DNA of 34,269 bases from Paranoxybacillus sp035645275 (GTDB lineage Bacteria; Bacillota; Bacilli; Bacillales; Anoxybacillaceae): assembly GCA_035645275.1 (NCBI GenBank), contig DASQMX010000020.1, positions 1-34,269 of the forward strand. Direction: 5' to 3'. Below, piece after piece: positions 1-8,321 of the stretch. The position numbers and the translations under genes are program-made. The first letter of the stretch is position 1, and every line of letters starts with the position of its first letter. The notes under the pieces are model-generated. The model was given only the letters and a program-made list of their open reading frames with translations, was not told the origin of the DNA and made no database searches.

Positions 1-50
1 GTGGTGACACGTGGAGCTGACGGATACTAATCGATCGAGGACTTAACCAA
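1..50 (+). rRNA. 23S ribosomal RNA, 3' end (partial)
   Basis: The first 50 bases match the conserved 3' end of bacterial 23S rRNA: the stretch around GACACGTGGAGCTGACGG, then GGATACTAATCGATCGAGG and the terminal GACTTAACC. The rest of the gene lies left of the window. The exact mature end cannot be fixed from sequence alone; I place it just after ACTTAACCAA. Confidence 0.93.
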
Positions 51-322
51 ATCGAAAAGCGAAGGCGACTGTTCAGCCTCGTAGGGCGAATGTTTTTCCG
101 ACGAGAAGTGCTTGCCACTTCGACGGAGGAAGGTTATTCGATACAAGAGGCTAGGAGCCGTAGCTAGACATAAAAGCGAAGTGAGCGTAGCTTCTCCATG
201 AATGTCGGTTATCTAGTTTTGAGGGAATAATTCCTTATAGCCTGCACCTGCGTCTGCAAGCGAATCCTACGATGATGGGTTCCTCGGTGCAAGCCAGCGA
301 AGAAGTGAAATCAAAGTAGTCG
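51..322 (+). other. 23S-5S internal transcribed spacer
   Basis: This 272-base spacer holds no tRNA or open reading frame that I can see. It contains the TTATCTAGTTTTGAGGGAAT stretch that is usual in rrn spacers of this group. It would be removed by rRNA processing. Confidence 0.75.
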
Positions 323-440
<118 letters not shown>

Positions 441-450
441 GGACATAAAC

Positions 451-489
451 AGTTAGAGAACATCATTCACTTGTTCTCTAACTTTTTTT
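451..489 (+). terminator. rrn operon terminator 1
   Basis: A perfect 11-bp stem (AGTTAGAGAAC at 451-461 with GTTCTCTAACT at 473-483) is followed by a run of seven T. It sits 10 bases after the 5S rRNA. Confidence 0.93.
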
Positions 490-552
490 GTCCAACTATA
501 ATAGCGTTTTATTATGTAACGCCATTAAAAATCCTCTCCCCCATAAGATTCG

Positions 553-586
553 AGAACTAGCCATAACGGCTAGTTCTTATTTTTTT
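553..586 (+). terminator. rrn operon terminator 2
   Basis: A 10-bp stem (AGAACTAGCC with GGCTAGTTCT, loop ATAAC) is followed by TATTTTTTTAT. The T run lies on the plus-strand side, so it backs up the first rrn terminator. It does not look like the terminator of the minus-strand heat shock gene, because no T run follows the stem in that direction. Confidence 0.85.
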
Positions 587-644
587 ATATGGACCTCTCT
601 TATATATCCGGTGTTAAGAAATGATAATTTCTTTTAGAAATAGC

Positions 645-1094
645 TTAGATTTCTGCTTTTTTTATTTTAATCTTTTTCTTTGTATCGTCTGGAATTAACC
701 GATGTAGATGGATCATTAATAATCCGCCGGCGTAAGAGGCTTCAATGCGATCTTCTTTAACGGCAAATGGCAGAGGAACCGTTTTTTCAAATGTCCCTTG
801 AAAAATGCCTTCTTCGACTAACTCAAATCCTTTAAACTGTAAGTTAATTTCTGCTTTTATCTCTAATGTTTTATAATCGACATAGACTTCCACTTGTTCA
901 ACATCTTCTAGACCCGGAATATTCATCACCACTAATAGTTCGTTCTCTTCTTTTTTGTATATATTTACTCCTGAAGAAGACTGCTTATTTGTTTGTAAAA
1001 ATGGTTCAAAGTTGTTCCAAAAATCTTGGTTAAAAAAGTATTCCCATTGTTTTTTCCAATCTTTAAATTGGTTAAATGGGCTTGTAGGCATCAT
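645..1094 (-). CDS. Small heat shock protein, Hsp20/alpha-crystallin family
   Basis: 149 aa. The family forms oligomers that hold unfolding proteins without using ATP, in the cytosol. Residues 1-40 are a Phe/Trp-rich N-terminal arm. The alpha-crystallin domain runs from about residue 43 (VNIYKKEENELLVVMNIPGL) to about 135 and ends with the family pattern A-x-Y-x-x-G-L-L (IEASYAGGLLMIHL). The short tail is very Lys-rich (KKKIKIKKAEI). The start is the first of two Met codons behind a G-rich ribosome site (GGGGGGAG). It stands alone, divergent from the pur operon. I see no CIRCE element or clear sigma-B promoter. It may be one of the spore-associated Hsp20 proteins of Bacillus (CotP-like), but that is not decided here. 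Confidence 0.85.
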   Translation of the reverse strand: MMPTSPFNQFKDWKKQWEYFFNQDFWNNFEPFLQTNKQSSSGVNIYKKEENELLVVMNIPGLEDVEQVEVYVDYKTLEIKAEINLQFKGFELVEEGIFQGTFEKTVPLPFAVKEDRIEASYAGGLLMIHLHRLIPDDTKKKIKIKKAEI

Positions 1095-1174
1095 TTTGTC
1101 TCCCCCCTCACATTGCTGCTATATCATCATATGTGCACATTCAGATTTTGTGAGGTCGATAGAATTAGAGTAAA

Positions 1175-1212
1175 ACACGAACATTAATAAATTTGTTATT
1201 TTAAAATGTTCG
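1175..1212 (+). promoter_or_regulatory. PurR operator (PurBox pair)
   Basis: Two inverted copies of CGAACATT lie just upstream of the pur promoter: ACACGAACATT (1175-1185) and AATGTTCG (1205-1212), 19 bases apart. Bacillus PurR binds paired PurBoxes with a central CGAA at pur promoters and is released by PRPP. The layout fits repression of purE transcription initiation. Binding is inferred from the motif. Confidence 0.85.
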
Positions 1213-1220
1213 ATTTTGTG

Positions 1221-1250
1221 TTGACATTTAGTAAGAAGCATTGATATGAT
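1221..1250 (+). promoter_or_regulatory. Sigma-A promoter of the pur operon
   Basis: A perfect -35 (TTGACA, 1221-1226) is 18 bases from a -10 TATGAT (1245-1250). The start point would be near 1257, just ahead of the riboswitch aptamer. The second PurBox ends 8 bases before the -35. Confidence 0.88.
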
Positions 1251-1269
1251 AATGTTAAATTAATAGAGC

Positions 1270-1340
1270 CCCTCATATAATTTTGGGAATATGGCCCAAA
1301 AGTCTCTACCCAATAACCGTAAATTATTGGACTATGAGGG
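1270..1340 (+). promoter_or_regulatory. Purine riboswitch aptamer, guanine class
   Basis: The three-way junction is complete. P1 is CCCTCAT (1270-1276) with ATGAGGG (1334-1340). P2 is built on TTTGGG/CCCAAA around AATATGG, and P3 is CCAATAA/TTATTGG around CCGTAAA. The conserved AGTCTCTACC joins P2 to P3. The base that sets ligand choice (position 74 in xpt numbering) is C1332 in GGACTAT, so guanine/hypoxanthine, not adenine, should bind. It lies between the promoter and a terminator, so it should switch the operon off when purines are plentiful. Confidence 0.95.
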
Positions 1341-1382
1341 AAAGGATCCGATTGGTTTTTTCACCGATAATGGTCGAAGTAT

Positions 1383-1435
1383 GCCCAGGACGATGCTTTC
1401 CCTTGTTTGGAGAACATCTGTTCCCGGGCTTTTAT
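1383..1435 (+). terminator. Riboswitch-controlled leader terminator
   Basis: GCCC..GG..GATG (1383-1395) pairs with CATC..CC..GGGC (ending 1429) and is followed by TTTTAT. A competing pairing is visible: GAGGGAAAG (1336-1344), which includes the 3' strand of aptamer P1, can pair with CTTTCCCTT (1396-1404) in the terminator loop. Ligand binding would lock P1 and free the terminator. The switching mechanism is inferred from these pairings. Confidence 0.82.
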
Positions 1436-1459
1436 ATTGTTACAAAGAGGTGAAGATGA

Positions 1460-1948
1460 GTGCAGCCGCTTGTGGGTGTCATTATGGGAAGTCAATCAGA
1501 TTGGGAAACGATGAAACATGCATGTCGAGTGTTAGAGGAATTAGGTATTCCTTTTGAAAAAAAAGTGGTTTCCGCCCATCGAACTCCGGATTATATGTTT
1601 GAATATGCGCAAACAGCTGAAGAAAGAGGAATAAAAGTGATTATTGCTGGAGCGGGAGGAGCGGCACATTTGCCGGGAATGGTTGCTGCGAAAACGACTT
1701 TACCTGTCATTGGTGTACCCATCCAATCGAAAGCATTAAATGGTTTGGATTCCCTTTTATCGATTGTGCAAATGCCTGGAGGAGTACCGGTTGCAACTGT
1801 TGCGATTGGCAAAGCAGGAGCAACAAATGCCGGTCTTTTGGCAGCATCAATATTAGGAATCAGCTATCCTGAGATTATGGAAGCGTTAAAAGCAAGAAGA
1901 GAAAAAATTCGTCAAGAAGTGTTGGAAAGCAGTGATCATCTTGAATAA
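1460..1948 (+). CDS. purE: N5-carboxyaminoimidazole ribonucleotide mutase PurE
   Basis: 162 aa. It moves the carboxyl group of N5-CAIR to give CAIR, the product step after PurK. The class I PurE pattern is complete: GSQSDWETM (residues 10-18), SAHRTPD (38-44, with the catalytic His40), GAGGAAHLPG (64-73) and MPGGVPVATVAIG (105-117). The start is GTG, 7 bases after AGAGGTG; a nearby ATG at 1455 is in another frame. It is the first gene of the twelve-gene purine operon, right after the riboswitch terminator, and its 3' end overlaps purK by 17 bases. Confidence 0.97.
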   Translation: MQPLVGVIMGSQSDWETMKHACRVLEELGIPFEKKVVSAHRTPDYMFEYAQTAEERGIKVIIAGAGGAAHLPGMVAAKTTLPVIGVPIQSKALNGLDSLLSIVQMPGGVPVATVAIGKAGATNAGLLAASILGISYPEIMEALKARREKIRQEVLESSDHLE

Positions 1949-3086
1949 AAAAACGATTGTTCCGGGACAAACCATTGGCATTATCGGCGGGGGACAGCTT
2001 GGACGGATGATGGCGATTTCCGCAAAAGAAATGGGATTTCGTGTTGCGGTATTGGATCCAATGCCCAACTCTCCGTGCGGTCAAGTGTCAGATATTGAAA
2101 TAACGGCGGAATATAACGATTTAGAAGCCATCAAACAATTAGCAAGTGTGAGCGATGTCATTACGTACGAATTTGAAAATATTGATGCGGCTGCATTAAG
2201 ATGGCTATCCCAGCATTCTTATGTGCCTCAAGGCAGCGATTTATTAAGCACCACTCAGGATCGGGCTGCTGAAAAAAGAGCGATCACCGCGGCAGGGCTT
2301 CCAGTAGCGCCTTATCTGGTCATCCACTCAAAGCAAGATTTGTTAGATGGTATCAAGAAAATCGGTATACCGTGCGTATTAAAAACGTGCCGCGGTGGCT
2401 ATGACGGAAAAGGGCAATTTGTAATTCGTAAACAAGAGGATTGTCAAGAGGCAATGGTGTTGCTGCAATCGGGCTCTTGCGTGTTAGAAGCGTGGCTTTC
2501 TTTTGATAAAGAATTATCTGTCATTGTGGCACGGAACGGCCTTGGGGATATTAAAACGTTTCCGGTGGCAGAGAATATTCATGTCGATAACATTTTACAT
2601 CAAACAATTGTTCCGGCTAGAATTTCACCGGTTGTCGAACAAAAAGCGATCGCGTATGCTAAATCGCTTGCTCATCATTTTAACCTTGTCGGGACATTAG
2701 CTGTAGAAATGTTTTTGACGAGAAATGGAGATATTTATATTAATGAACTTGCCCCTAGACCGCATAACTCAGGTCATTATACAATAAATGCTTGTACAAC
2801 ATCTCAGTTTCAGCAACATGTTCGAGCTGTTTGCAATTGGCCGCTAGGGAGCACAGAGCTGTTGAAACCAGCAGTGATGGTCAACATTTTGGGGGAGCAT
2901 GTACAGCCGATTGTGGAAAAAATTCCACAGCTTGCCGACGCGCATCTTCATCTCTATGGAAAAAAGGAAGCAAAGAAGAAGAGAAAAATGGGCCATTTGA
3001 CGGTGTTAGCTGAAAATGTTGATGTTGCATTACGAAAAATCGACGAACTGCAAATTTGGAATGATCGGAGGTTGCAACAAGCATGA
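1932..3086 (+). CDS. purK: N5-carboxyaminoimidazole ribonucleotide synthase PurK
   Basis: About 384 aa, ATP-grasp family. It makes N5-CAIR from AIR, bicarbonate and ATP. Visible parts are the N-terminal nucleotide-type fold IGIIGGGQLGRMMA (16-29), the glycine-rich ATP-grasp loop KTCRGGYDGKGQ (151-162) and the C-terminal ligand and metal region INELAPRPHNSGHYT (about 271-285). The start is uncertain: GTG at 1932 lies only 2 bases after GGAAAG, while an in-frame TTG at 1941 has better spacing and would give 381 aa. It overlaps purE at the 5' end and purB by 4 bases (ATGA) at the 3' end, so translation is probably coupled. Confidence 0.96.
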   Translation: MIILNKKTIVPGQTIGIIGGGQLGRMMAISAKEMGFRVAVLDPMPNSPCGQVSDIEITAEYNDLEAIKQLASVSDVITYEFENIDAAALRWLSQHSYVPQGSDLLSTTQDRAAEKRAITAAGLPVAPYLVIHSKQDLLDGIKKIGIPCVLKTCRGGYDGKGQFVIRKQEDCQEAMVLLQSGSCVLEAWLSFDKELSVIVARNGLGDIKTFPVAENIHVDNILHQTIVPARISPVVEQKAIAYAKSLAHHFNLVGTLAVEMFLTRNGDIYINELAPRPHNSGHYTINACTTSQFQQHVRAVCNWPLGSTELLKPAVMVNILGEHVQPIVEKIPQLADAHLHLYGKKEAKKKRKMGHLTVLAENVDVALRKIDELQIWNDRRLQQA

Positions 3087-4375
3087 TTGAACGTTACACA
3101 AGACCGGAAATGGGTGCGATTTGGACGGAAGAAAACCGCTTTAAAGCTTGGTTGGAAGTGGAAATTTTAGCGTGTGAGGCATGGGCAGAACTTGGAGTTA
3201 TTCCAAAAGAAGATGTAGAGCTTATCCGCAAAAATGCGTCATTTGACATTCAGCGCATTAAAGAAATCGAAGAAGAAACGCGCCATGACGTTGTTGCATT
3301 TACGCGTGCTGTTTCCGAAACATTAGGCGAAGAACGGAAATGGGTACACTACGGCTTAACGTCTACAGACGTTGTTGACACAGCATTGTCTTATTTGTTA
3401 AAGCAGGCAAACGAAATTTTACTTCGCGACCTTGAAAATTTTATCCAAGTATTGAAAGAAAAAGCGCAAGAGCATAAGTATACAGTTATGATGGGACGCA
3501 CGCATGGCGTTCATGCTGAGCCGACTACATTCGGGCTAAAAATGGCGCTTTGGTATGCGGAGATGCAACGGAATTTAGAGAGATTTAAGCAGGCAGCGGA
3601 AACGGTACGCGTCGGAAAAATTTCCGGAGCGGTTGGTACGTATGCCAACATTGATCCATTCGTCGAGAAATATGTATGCGAGAAACTTGGCTTAGAGCCG
3701 GCACCGATTTCGACACAAACATTACAGCGCGATCGACACGCGCATTACATGGCGACTTTGGCTCTAATTGCTACGTCGATTGAAAAATTTGCCGTAGAAA
3801 TTCGCGGTTTGCAAAAGAGTGAAACGCGTGAAGTCGAAGAGTTTTTCGCGAAAGGGCAAAAAGGCTCTTCTGCGATGCCGCATAAGCGTAATCCAATCGG
3901 TTCAGAAAACATGACGGGAATGGCGCGTGTCATTCGCGGTTACATGTTAACGGCATATGAGAATGTACCGCTTTGGCATGAACGTGACATTTCTCATTCA
4001 TCGGCGGAACGTATTATTTTACCGGATGCAACGATTGCATTGAACTATATGCTCAATCGCTTTACGAACATCGTCAAAAATTTAACGGTGTTCCCTGAAA
4101 ATATGAAGCGAAATATGGATCGCACGTTAGGACTCATTTATTCACAGCGCGTATTGCTTGCACTGATTGATACAGGTATGACGCGTGAAGAAGCGTACGA
4201 TTTAGTACAGCCAAAAGCGATGGAAGCGTGGGAAAAACAAGTTCCGTTCCGTTCGTTGATTGAAGCGGACGAAACGATTACAAGCCGATTAACAAAAGAA
4301 CAAATTGATGATTGTTTCGATTACAACTACCACTTGAAGCATGTTGATACGATTTTCGAGCGTTTAGGATTGTAA
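3083..4375 (+). CDS. purB: Adenylosuccinate lyase PurB
   Basis: 430 aa, fumarase/aspartase superfamily. It splits SAICAR to AICAR and adenylosuccinate to AMP, releasing fumarate in both, so it acts twice in purine synthesis. The superfamily signature SSAMPHKRNP is at residues 262-271, the TSTDVVDTA region near 95, and the catalytic His141 lies in GRTHGVHAEPTTFG. The ATG has GGAGG about 10 bases upstream and overlaps the purK stop. An 80-base gap with a strong hairpin follows, the only sizeable gap in the operon. Confidence 0.97.
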   Translation: MIERYTRPEMGAIWTEENRFKAWLEVEILACEAWAELGVIPKEDVELIRKNASFDIQRIKEIEEETRHDVVAFTRAVSETLGEERKWVHYGLTSTDVVDTALSYLLKQANEILLRDLENFIQVLKEKAQEHKYTVMMGRTHGVHAEPTTFGLKMALWYAEMQRNLERFKQAAETVRVGKISGAVGTYANIDPFVEKYVCEKLGLEPAPISTQTLQRDRHAHYMATLALIATSIEKFAVEIRGLQKSETREVEEFFAKGQKGSSAMPHKRNPIGSENMTGMARVIRGYMLTAYENVPLWHERDISHSSAERIILPDATIALNYMLNRFTNIVKNLTVFPENMKRNMDRTLGLIYSQRVLLALIDTGMTREEAYDLVQPKAMEAWEKQVPFRSLIEADETITSRLTKEQIDDCFDYNYHLKHVDTIFERLGL

Positions 4376-4378
4376 CGA

Positions 4379-4413
4379 TTACATAGGTAAAGGGGGCTCC
4401 TTTACCTATGTAA
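4379..4413 (+). other. Intercistronic 14-bp hairpin between purB and purC
   Basis: A perfect 14-bp stem, TTACATAGGTAAAG (4379-4392) with CTTTACCTATGTAA (4400-4413), encloses a 7-base loop, GGGGCTC. It begins 3 bases after the purB stop. No T run follows (TAACATAAAA), so it is not a usual terminator. It could protect or delimit the upstream mRNA, or pause transcription. Confidence 0.7.
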
Positions 4414-4455
4414 TAACATAAAAATTCCCAATATTCTGTATTAGGGGGCGGCAAC

Positions 4456-5184
4456 ATGGTCAAAAAACTTGAATTGCTCTACGAAGGTAAAGCGAAAAAA
4501 GTATATGTGACTGACAAAGAAAATGTACTTTGGATTGAATATAAAGACAGTGCGACTGCTTTTAATGGCGAAAAGAAAGCAACCATTTTAGGAAAAGGAC
4601 GTTTAAATAACGAAATTACAAGCTTACTATTTTCCAAGCTCCATAGTGCTGGAATTGACAATCATTTTATCGAAAAACGATCCGCTACTGAACAGCTTGT
4701 TAAAAAAGTAACGATTATTCCTCTTGAAGTTGTTGTCCGCAACTATGTCGCTGGCAGTCTTGCGAAGCGGCTTGGCCTTGCTGAAGGAACACGCTTAGAA
4801 AAACCGCTCATTGAATTTTATTACAAAAACGACTGCCTTGGCGACCCTCTTTTGTTGGAAGACCACATTGCCATTTTAAAGCTGGCCACTTTCGAACAAA
4901 TTTCTGTTTTGAAGAAGGCCGCTTTAAAAGTCAATGAGATCCTCACCCAACATTTCCAGGCATGTCATATCAGATTAATTGATTTTAAGCTCGAGTTTGG
5001 TTTGGACTCAGAAGGAAAAATTTTATTGGCAGATGAAATATCCCCAGACACTTGTCGTTTATGGGATATGGATACAAACGAGAAATTGGACAAAGATGTT
5101 TTTCGCCGAGATTTAGGAAGCTTAACAGATGCGTATGAAATCATTTTACAAAGACTAGGAGGCAGATCAGAATGTACAAAGTAA
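4456..5184 (+). CDS. purC: SAICAR synthase PurC
   Basis: 242 aa. It joins aspartate to CAIR with ATP to form SAICAR, the substrate of PurB. Family motifs are LYEGKAKKVY (8-17), the substrate strip PLEVVVRNYVAGS (89-101) and LADEISPDTCRLWD (191-204). The length is usual for the bacterial single-domain enzyme. The ATG follows TAGGGGGCGG. The last 13 bases overlap purS, whose ribosome site (GGAGGC) lies inside purC. Confidence 0.97.
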   Translation: MVKKLELLYEGKAKKVYVTDKENVLWIEYKDSATAFNGEKKATILGKGRLNNEITSLLFSKLHSAGIDNHFIEKRSATEQLVKKVTIIPLEVVVRNYVAGSLAKRLGLAEGTRLEKPLIEFYYKNDCLGDPLLLEDHIAILKLATFEQISVLKKAALKVNEILTQHFQACHIRLIDFKLEFGLDSEGKILLADEISPDTCRLWDMDTNEKLDKDVFRRDLGSLTDAYEIILQRLGGRSECTK

Positions 5185-5426
5185 AAGTATATGTCACATT
5201 AAGAGAAAGTGTATTAGACCCGCAAGGAACAGCGGTGAAAGGAGCACTTCACAGTTTGTCTTATCATGAGGTACAAGATGTTCGTATCGGAAAGTTTATG
5301 GAACTTATCATTGAGAAAAGTGAGAGAAATATCGATGAGCTTGTGTGCGAAATGTGCGAAAAGCTGCTAGCAAATACGGTGATTGAAGACTACCGTTATG
5401 AAATTGAGGAGGTAGTTGTGCAGTGA
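5172..5426 (+). CDS. purS: FGAM synthase subunit PurS
   Basis: 84 aa. A small subunit of the three-part phosphoribosylformylglycinamidine synthase (PurS-PurQ-PurL) of Gram-positive bacteria; it helps bridge the glutaminase PurQ and the synthetase PurL. It has the typical start YKVKVYVTLRESVLDPQG and the later stretch VRIGKFMEL. It overlaps purC by 13 bases and purQ by 4 bases (GTGA), which fits the need for matched subunit amounts. Confidence 0.96.
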   Translation: MYKVKVYVTLRESVLDPQGTAVKGALHSLSYHEVQDVRIGKFMELIIEKSERNIDELVCEMCEKLLANTVIEDYRYEIEEVVVQ

Positions 5427-6109
5427 AATTCGCTGTTATTGTTTTCCCTGGTTCGAACTGTGATGTCGATATGTACCATGCGATTAAAGATGAATTAGGT
5501 GAAGAAGTGGAATACGTTTGGCATGATGCCGACAATTTGGACGAGTTTGACGGAATTCTTCTTCCCGGCGGCTTTTCCTACGGCGATTATCTCCGCTCTG
5601 GAGCGATTGCCCGCTTTTCAAACGTCATGAAAACGATTATGAAAGCGGCTGAAGAAGAGAAACCGATTTTAGGGGTTTGTAACGGATTTCAAATTTTGCT
5701 TGAAGCAGGGCTGTTGCCAGGAGCGATGCGCCGCAATAACAGCTTAAAGTTTATTTGCCGCCCTGTAGAGCTGCGGGTAGAAAATCACGAAACAATGTTT
5801 ACATCCGCTTATGAAAAGGGAGAAATTATCACGATTCCGATTGCCCATGGAGAAGGCAACTATTATTGTGATGAGGAAACATTGAACAAGTTGATTGCCA
5901 ATCGGCAAATTGTTTTCCGCTATCATAACGAAAACCCAAACGGCAGCTTAGGGGACATTGCCGGAATTATCAATGAAAAAGGAAACGTCCTTGGCATGAT
6001 GCCGCATCCGGAGCGTGCAGTTGATGAACTGCTTGGCAGCGCTGACGGGTTAAAACTGTTCCAATCAATCGTGAAATATTGGAGGGAAGCACATGTCGTT
6101 AATGCTTGA
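5423..6109 (+). CDS. purQ: FGAM synthase glutaminase subunit PurQ
   Basis: 228 aa, class I glutamine amidotransferase. It releases ammonia from glutamine for PurL. The triad is visible: Cys86 in LGVCNGFQ, His195 and Glu197 in MMPHPERA. LLPGGFSYGDYLR (47-59) is the family's oxyanion region. The start is GTG, overlapping the purS stop, with GAGGAGGT 9 bases upstream. The 3' end overlaps purL by 17 bases. Confidence 0.97.
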   Translation: MKFAVIVFPGSNCDVDMYHAIKDELGEEVEYVWHDADNLDEFDGILLPGGFSYGDYLRSGAIARFSNVMKTIMKAAEEEKPILGVCNGFQILLEAGLLPGAMRRNNSLKFICRPVELRVENHETMFTSAYEKGEIITIPIAHGEGNYYCDEETLNKLIANRQIVFRYHNENPNGSLGDIAGIINEKGNVLGMMPHPERAVDELLGSADGLKLFQSIVKYWREAHVVNA

Positions 6110-8321
6110 GCCAAGTCCAACGATGATTAAAGAGGAAAAAATTTACCGTGACATGGGATTAACAGATGAAGAATTTGCGATGATTGAGAAAATTCTCGGC
6201 CGTTTGCCAAACTACACGGAGACAGGAATTTTCTCAGTGATGTGGTCTGAGCATTGCAGCTATAAAAACTCAAAGCCGGTATTAAAAAAGTTCCCAACCG
6301 AAGGAGAAAAAGTGCTTCAAGGTCCGGGAGAAGGAGCGGGTATTGTAGATATCGGCGATGGCTTAGCAGTTGTATTTAAAATTGAAAGCCATAACCATCC
6401 ATCGGCGATTGAACCATATCAAGGCGCGGCAACAGGCGTTGGCGGCATTATTCGCGATGTATTCTCAATGGGAGCGCGTCCAATTGCACTTTTAAATTCG
6501 CTTCGTTTTGGAGAGTTAACTTCACCGCGGGTGAAATATTTATTTGAAAATGTCGTTGCCGGCATTGCTGGATACGGGAACTGTGTCGGTATTCCAACCG
6601 TTGGCGGCGAAGTGCAGTTTGATCCTGCTTATGAAGGAAATCCATTAGTCAACGCTATGTGTGTCGGTATTATTCGCCACGAGGATATTCAGCGAGGCGT
6701 AGCGTCAGGAGTTGGCAATACGGTGATGTATGTCGGTGCGAAAACAGGTCGTGATGGCATACACGGCGCAACGTTTGCCTCGGAAGAATTGACAGAACAA
6801 TCTGAAGAAAAACGCCCAGCCGTGCAAGTCGGCGACCCATTTATGGAAAAACTGCTGCTTGAAGCCTGTTTAGAAGTAGTCAAATCCGATGCACTCGTTG
6901 GTATTCAAGATATGGGGGCGGCTGGTTTAACAAGTTCCTCAGCAGAAATGGCGAGTAAGGCTGGTTTCGGCATTGAAATGAATCTTGATTTAGTGCCACA
7001 GCGCGAGGCCGGAATGACGCCATATGAAATGATGCTGTCCGAATCACAGGAACGCATGCTTCTCGTTGTGAAAAAAGGGCGAGAACAGGAGATTTACGAT
7101 TTATTTGCAAAATACGGACTTGAAGCAAAGGCAATCGGTAAAGTAACAGATGATAAAATGCTCCGACTTTATTTCCGCGGCGAGGTAGCGGCAGAAATTC
7201 CAGTCGATGCTTTGGCAAAGGATGCGCCTGTTTATCATAAACCATCAAAAGAGCCGGTGTACTATCGCGAGTTTCAAGAAATGGCTCCTTATATTCCGCA
7301 GGTGGACAACTATGAAGAAACATTGCTTTCTTTATTAGCACAGCCAACAATCGCAAGCAAAGAGTGGGTATATGATCAATACGATTATATGGTACGCACC
7401 AATACGGTCGTTGCTCCTGGCTCTGATGCAGCGGTTGTTCGCGTTCGCGGCACGAATAAAGCGCTGGCGATGACAACGGACTGCAACTCTCGCTACATTT
7501 ACTTAGATCCGGAAACAGGCGGAAAAATCGCGGTTGCTGAAGCGGCAAGAAATGTTGTTTGTTCAGGAGCTAAACCATTGGCGATTACAGACTGCTTAAA
7601 TTTTGGTAACCCAGAAAAACCGGAAATTTTCTGGCAGTTAGAAAAAGCGGTCGACGGTATGAGTGCGGCGTGCCGCGCGTTAGAAACGCCAGTTATCAGT
7701 GGTAACGTGTCGCTTTATAACGAAACGAACGGTGTTGCCGTGTATCCGACTCCTGTTGTCGGTATGGTTGGCTTAGTGGAAGATTTAAATGATATTACAA
7801 CCCAAGAATTTAAACAAGCTGGCGATCTCATTTATGTCATCGGTGAGGCGAAACCGGAGTTTGGCGGCAGCGAATTGCAAAAATTATTGAACGGGAACAT
7901 TTTCGGAAAAGCACCAAATTTAGATTTAGAGATTGAGGCAAAACGCCAAAAAGAATTGCTTGCAGCGATTCAAGCAGGTGTCGTTGCTTCCGCCCATGAT
8001 ATTGCAGAAGGCGGTTTTGCAGTATCATTAGCTGAATGTGTGATGAATGCAAATGGATTGGGCGCAAAAGTAACGATTAACGGTGAAGCAGTGACGGAGT
8101 TGTTCAGCGAAACACAATCCCGTTTCATTGTTTCTGTGAAAAAAGAACATCAAGCTGAATTTGAAAGATTAGTAGAAGCAAAACTTATTGGTGAAGTCAC
8201 AGCTGATTCCTTGCTTCATATTGAAAACGAACAAGGAGAGGAAGTCGTACGCCTCCCAGTAGAACAAATGAGAAGAGTTTGGAAAGGAGCTATTCCATGC
8301 TTGCTGAAATCAAAGGCTTAA
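6093..8321 (+). CDS. purL: FGAM synthase subunit PurL (small type)
   Basis: 742 aa. The ATP-using synthetase part of FGAM synthase, converting FGAR to FGAM with ammonia from PurQ. The length fits the small PurL that needs PurS and PurQ, not the fused 1,300-aa enzyme of enterobacteria. Motifs include MWSEHCSYKNSKPVLK (50-65, with His54), KIESHNHPSAIEPYQGAATG (near 95) and the second-half repeat TDCNSRYIYLDPETGG. The ATG follows GGAGGG inside the end of purQ. It overlaps the purF start by 25 bases. Confidence 0.97.
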   Translation: MSLMLEPSPTMIKEEKIYRDMGLTDEEFAMIEKILGRLPNYTETGIFSVMWSEHCSYKNSKPVLKKFPTEGEKVLQGPGEGAGIVDIGDGLAVVFKIESHNHPSAIEPYQGAATGVGGIIRDVFSMGARPIALLNSLRFGELTSPRVKYLFENVVAGIAGYGNCVGIPTVGGEVQFDPAYEGNPLVNAMCVGIIRHEDIQRGVASGVGNTVMYVGAKTGRDGIHGATFASEELTEQSEEKRPAVQVGDPFMEKLLLEACLEVVKSDALVGIQDMGAAGLTSSSAEMASKAGFGIEMNLDLVPQREAGMTPYEMMLSESQERMLLVVKKGREQEIYDLFAKYGLEAKAIGKVTDDKMLRLYFRGEVAAEIPVDALAKDAPVYHKPSKEPVYYREFQEMAPYIPQVDNYEETLLSLLAQPTIASKEWVYDQYDYMVRTNTVVAPGSDAAVVRVRGTNKALAMTTDCNSRYIYLDPETGGKIAVAEAARNVVCSGAKPLAITDCLNFGNPEKPEIFWQLEKAVDGMSAACRALETPVISGNVSLYNETNGVAVYPTPVVGMVGLVEDLNDITTQEFKQAGDLIYVIGEAKPEFGGSELQKLLNGNIFGKAPNLDLEIEAKRQKELLAAIQAGVVASAHDIAEGGFAVSLAECVMNANGLGAKVTINGEAVTELFSETQSRFIVSVKKEHQAEFERLVEAKLIGEVTADSLLHIENEQGEEVVRLPVEQMRRVWKGAIPCLLKSKA

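Noticed and set aside
1291..1557. Plus-strand 88-codon frame over the riboswitch and the start of purE
   Set aside because: It covers the aptamer and terminator and runs out of frame into purE; the sequence is explained by the RNA elements.
6880..7548. Long minus-strand open frame of 222 codons inside purL
   Set aside because: It lies wholly antisense to conserved purL codons, has a low-complexity composition rich in Arg, Leu and Pro, and shows no family pattern. It is a shadow.
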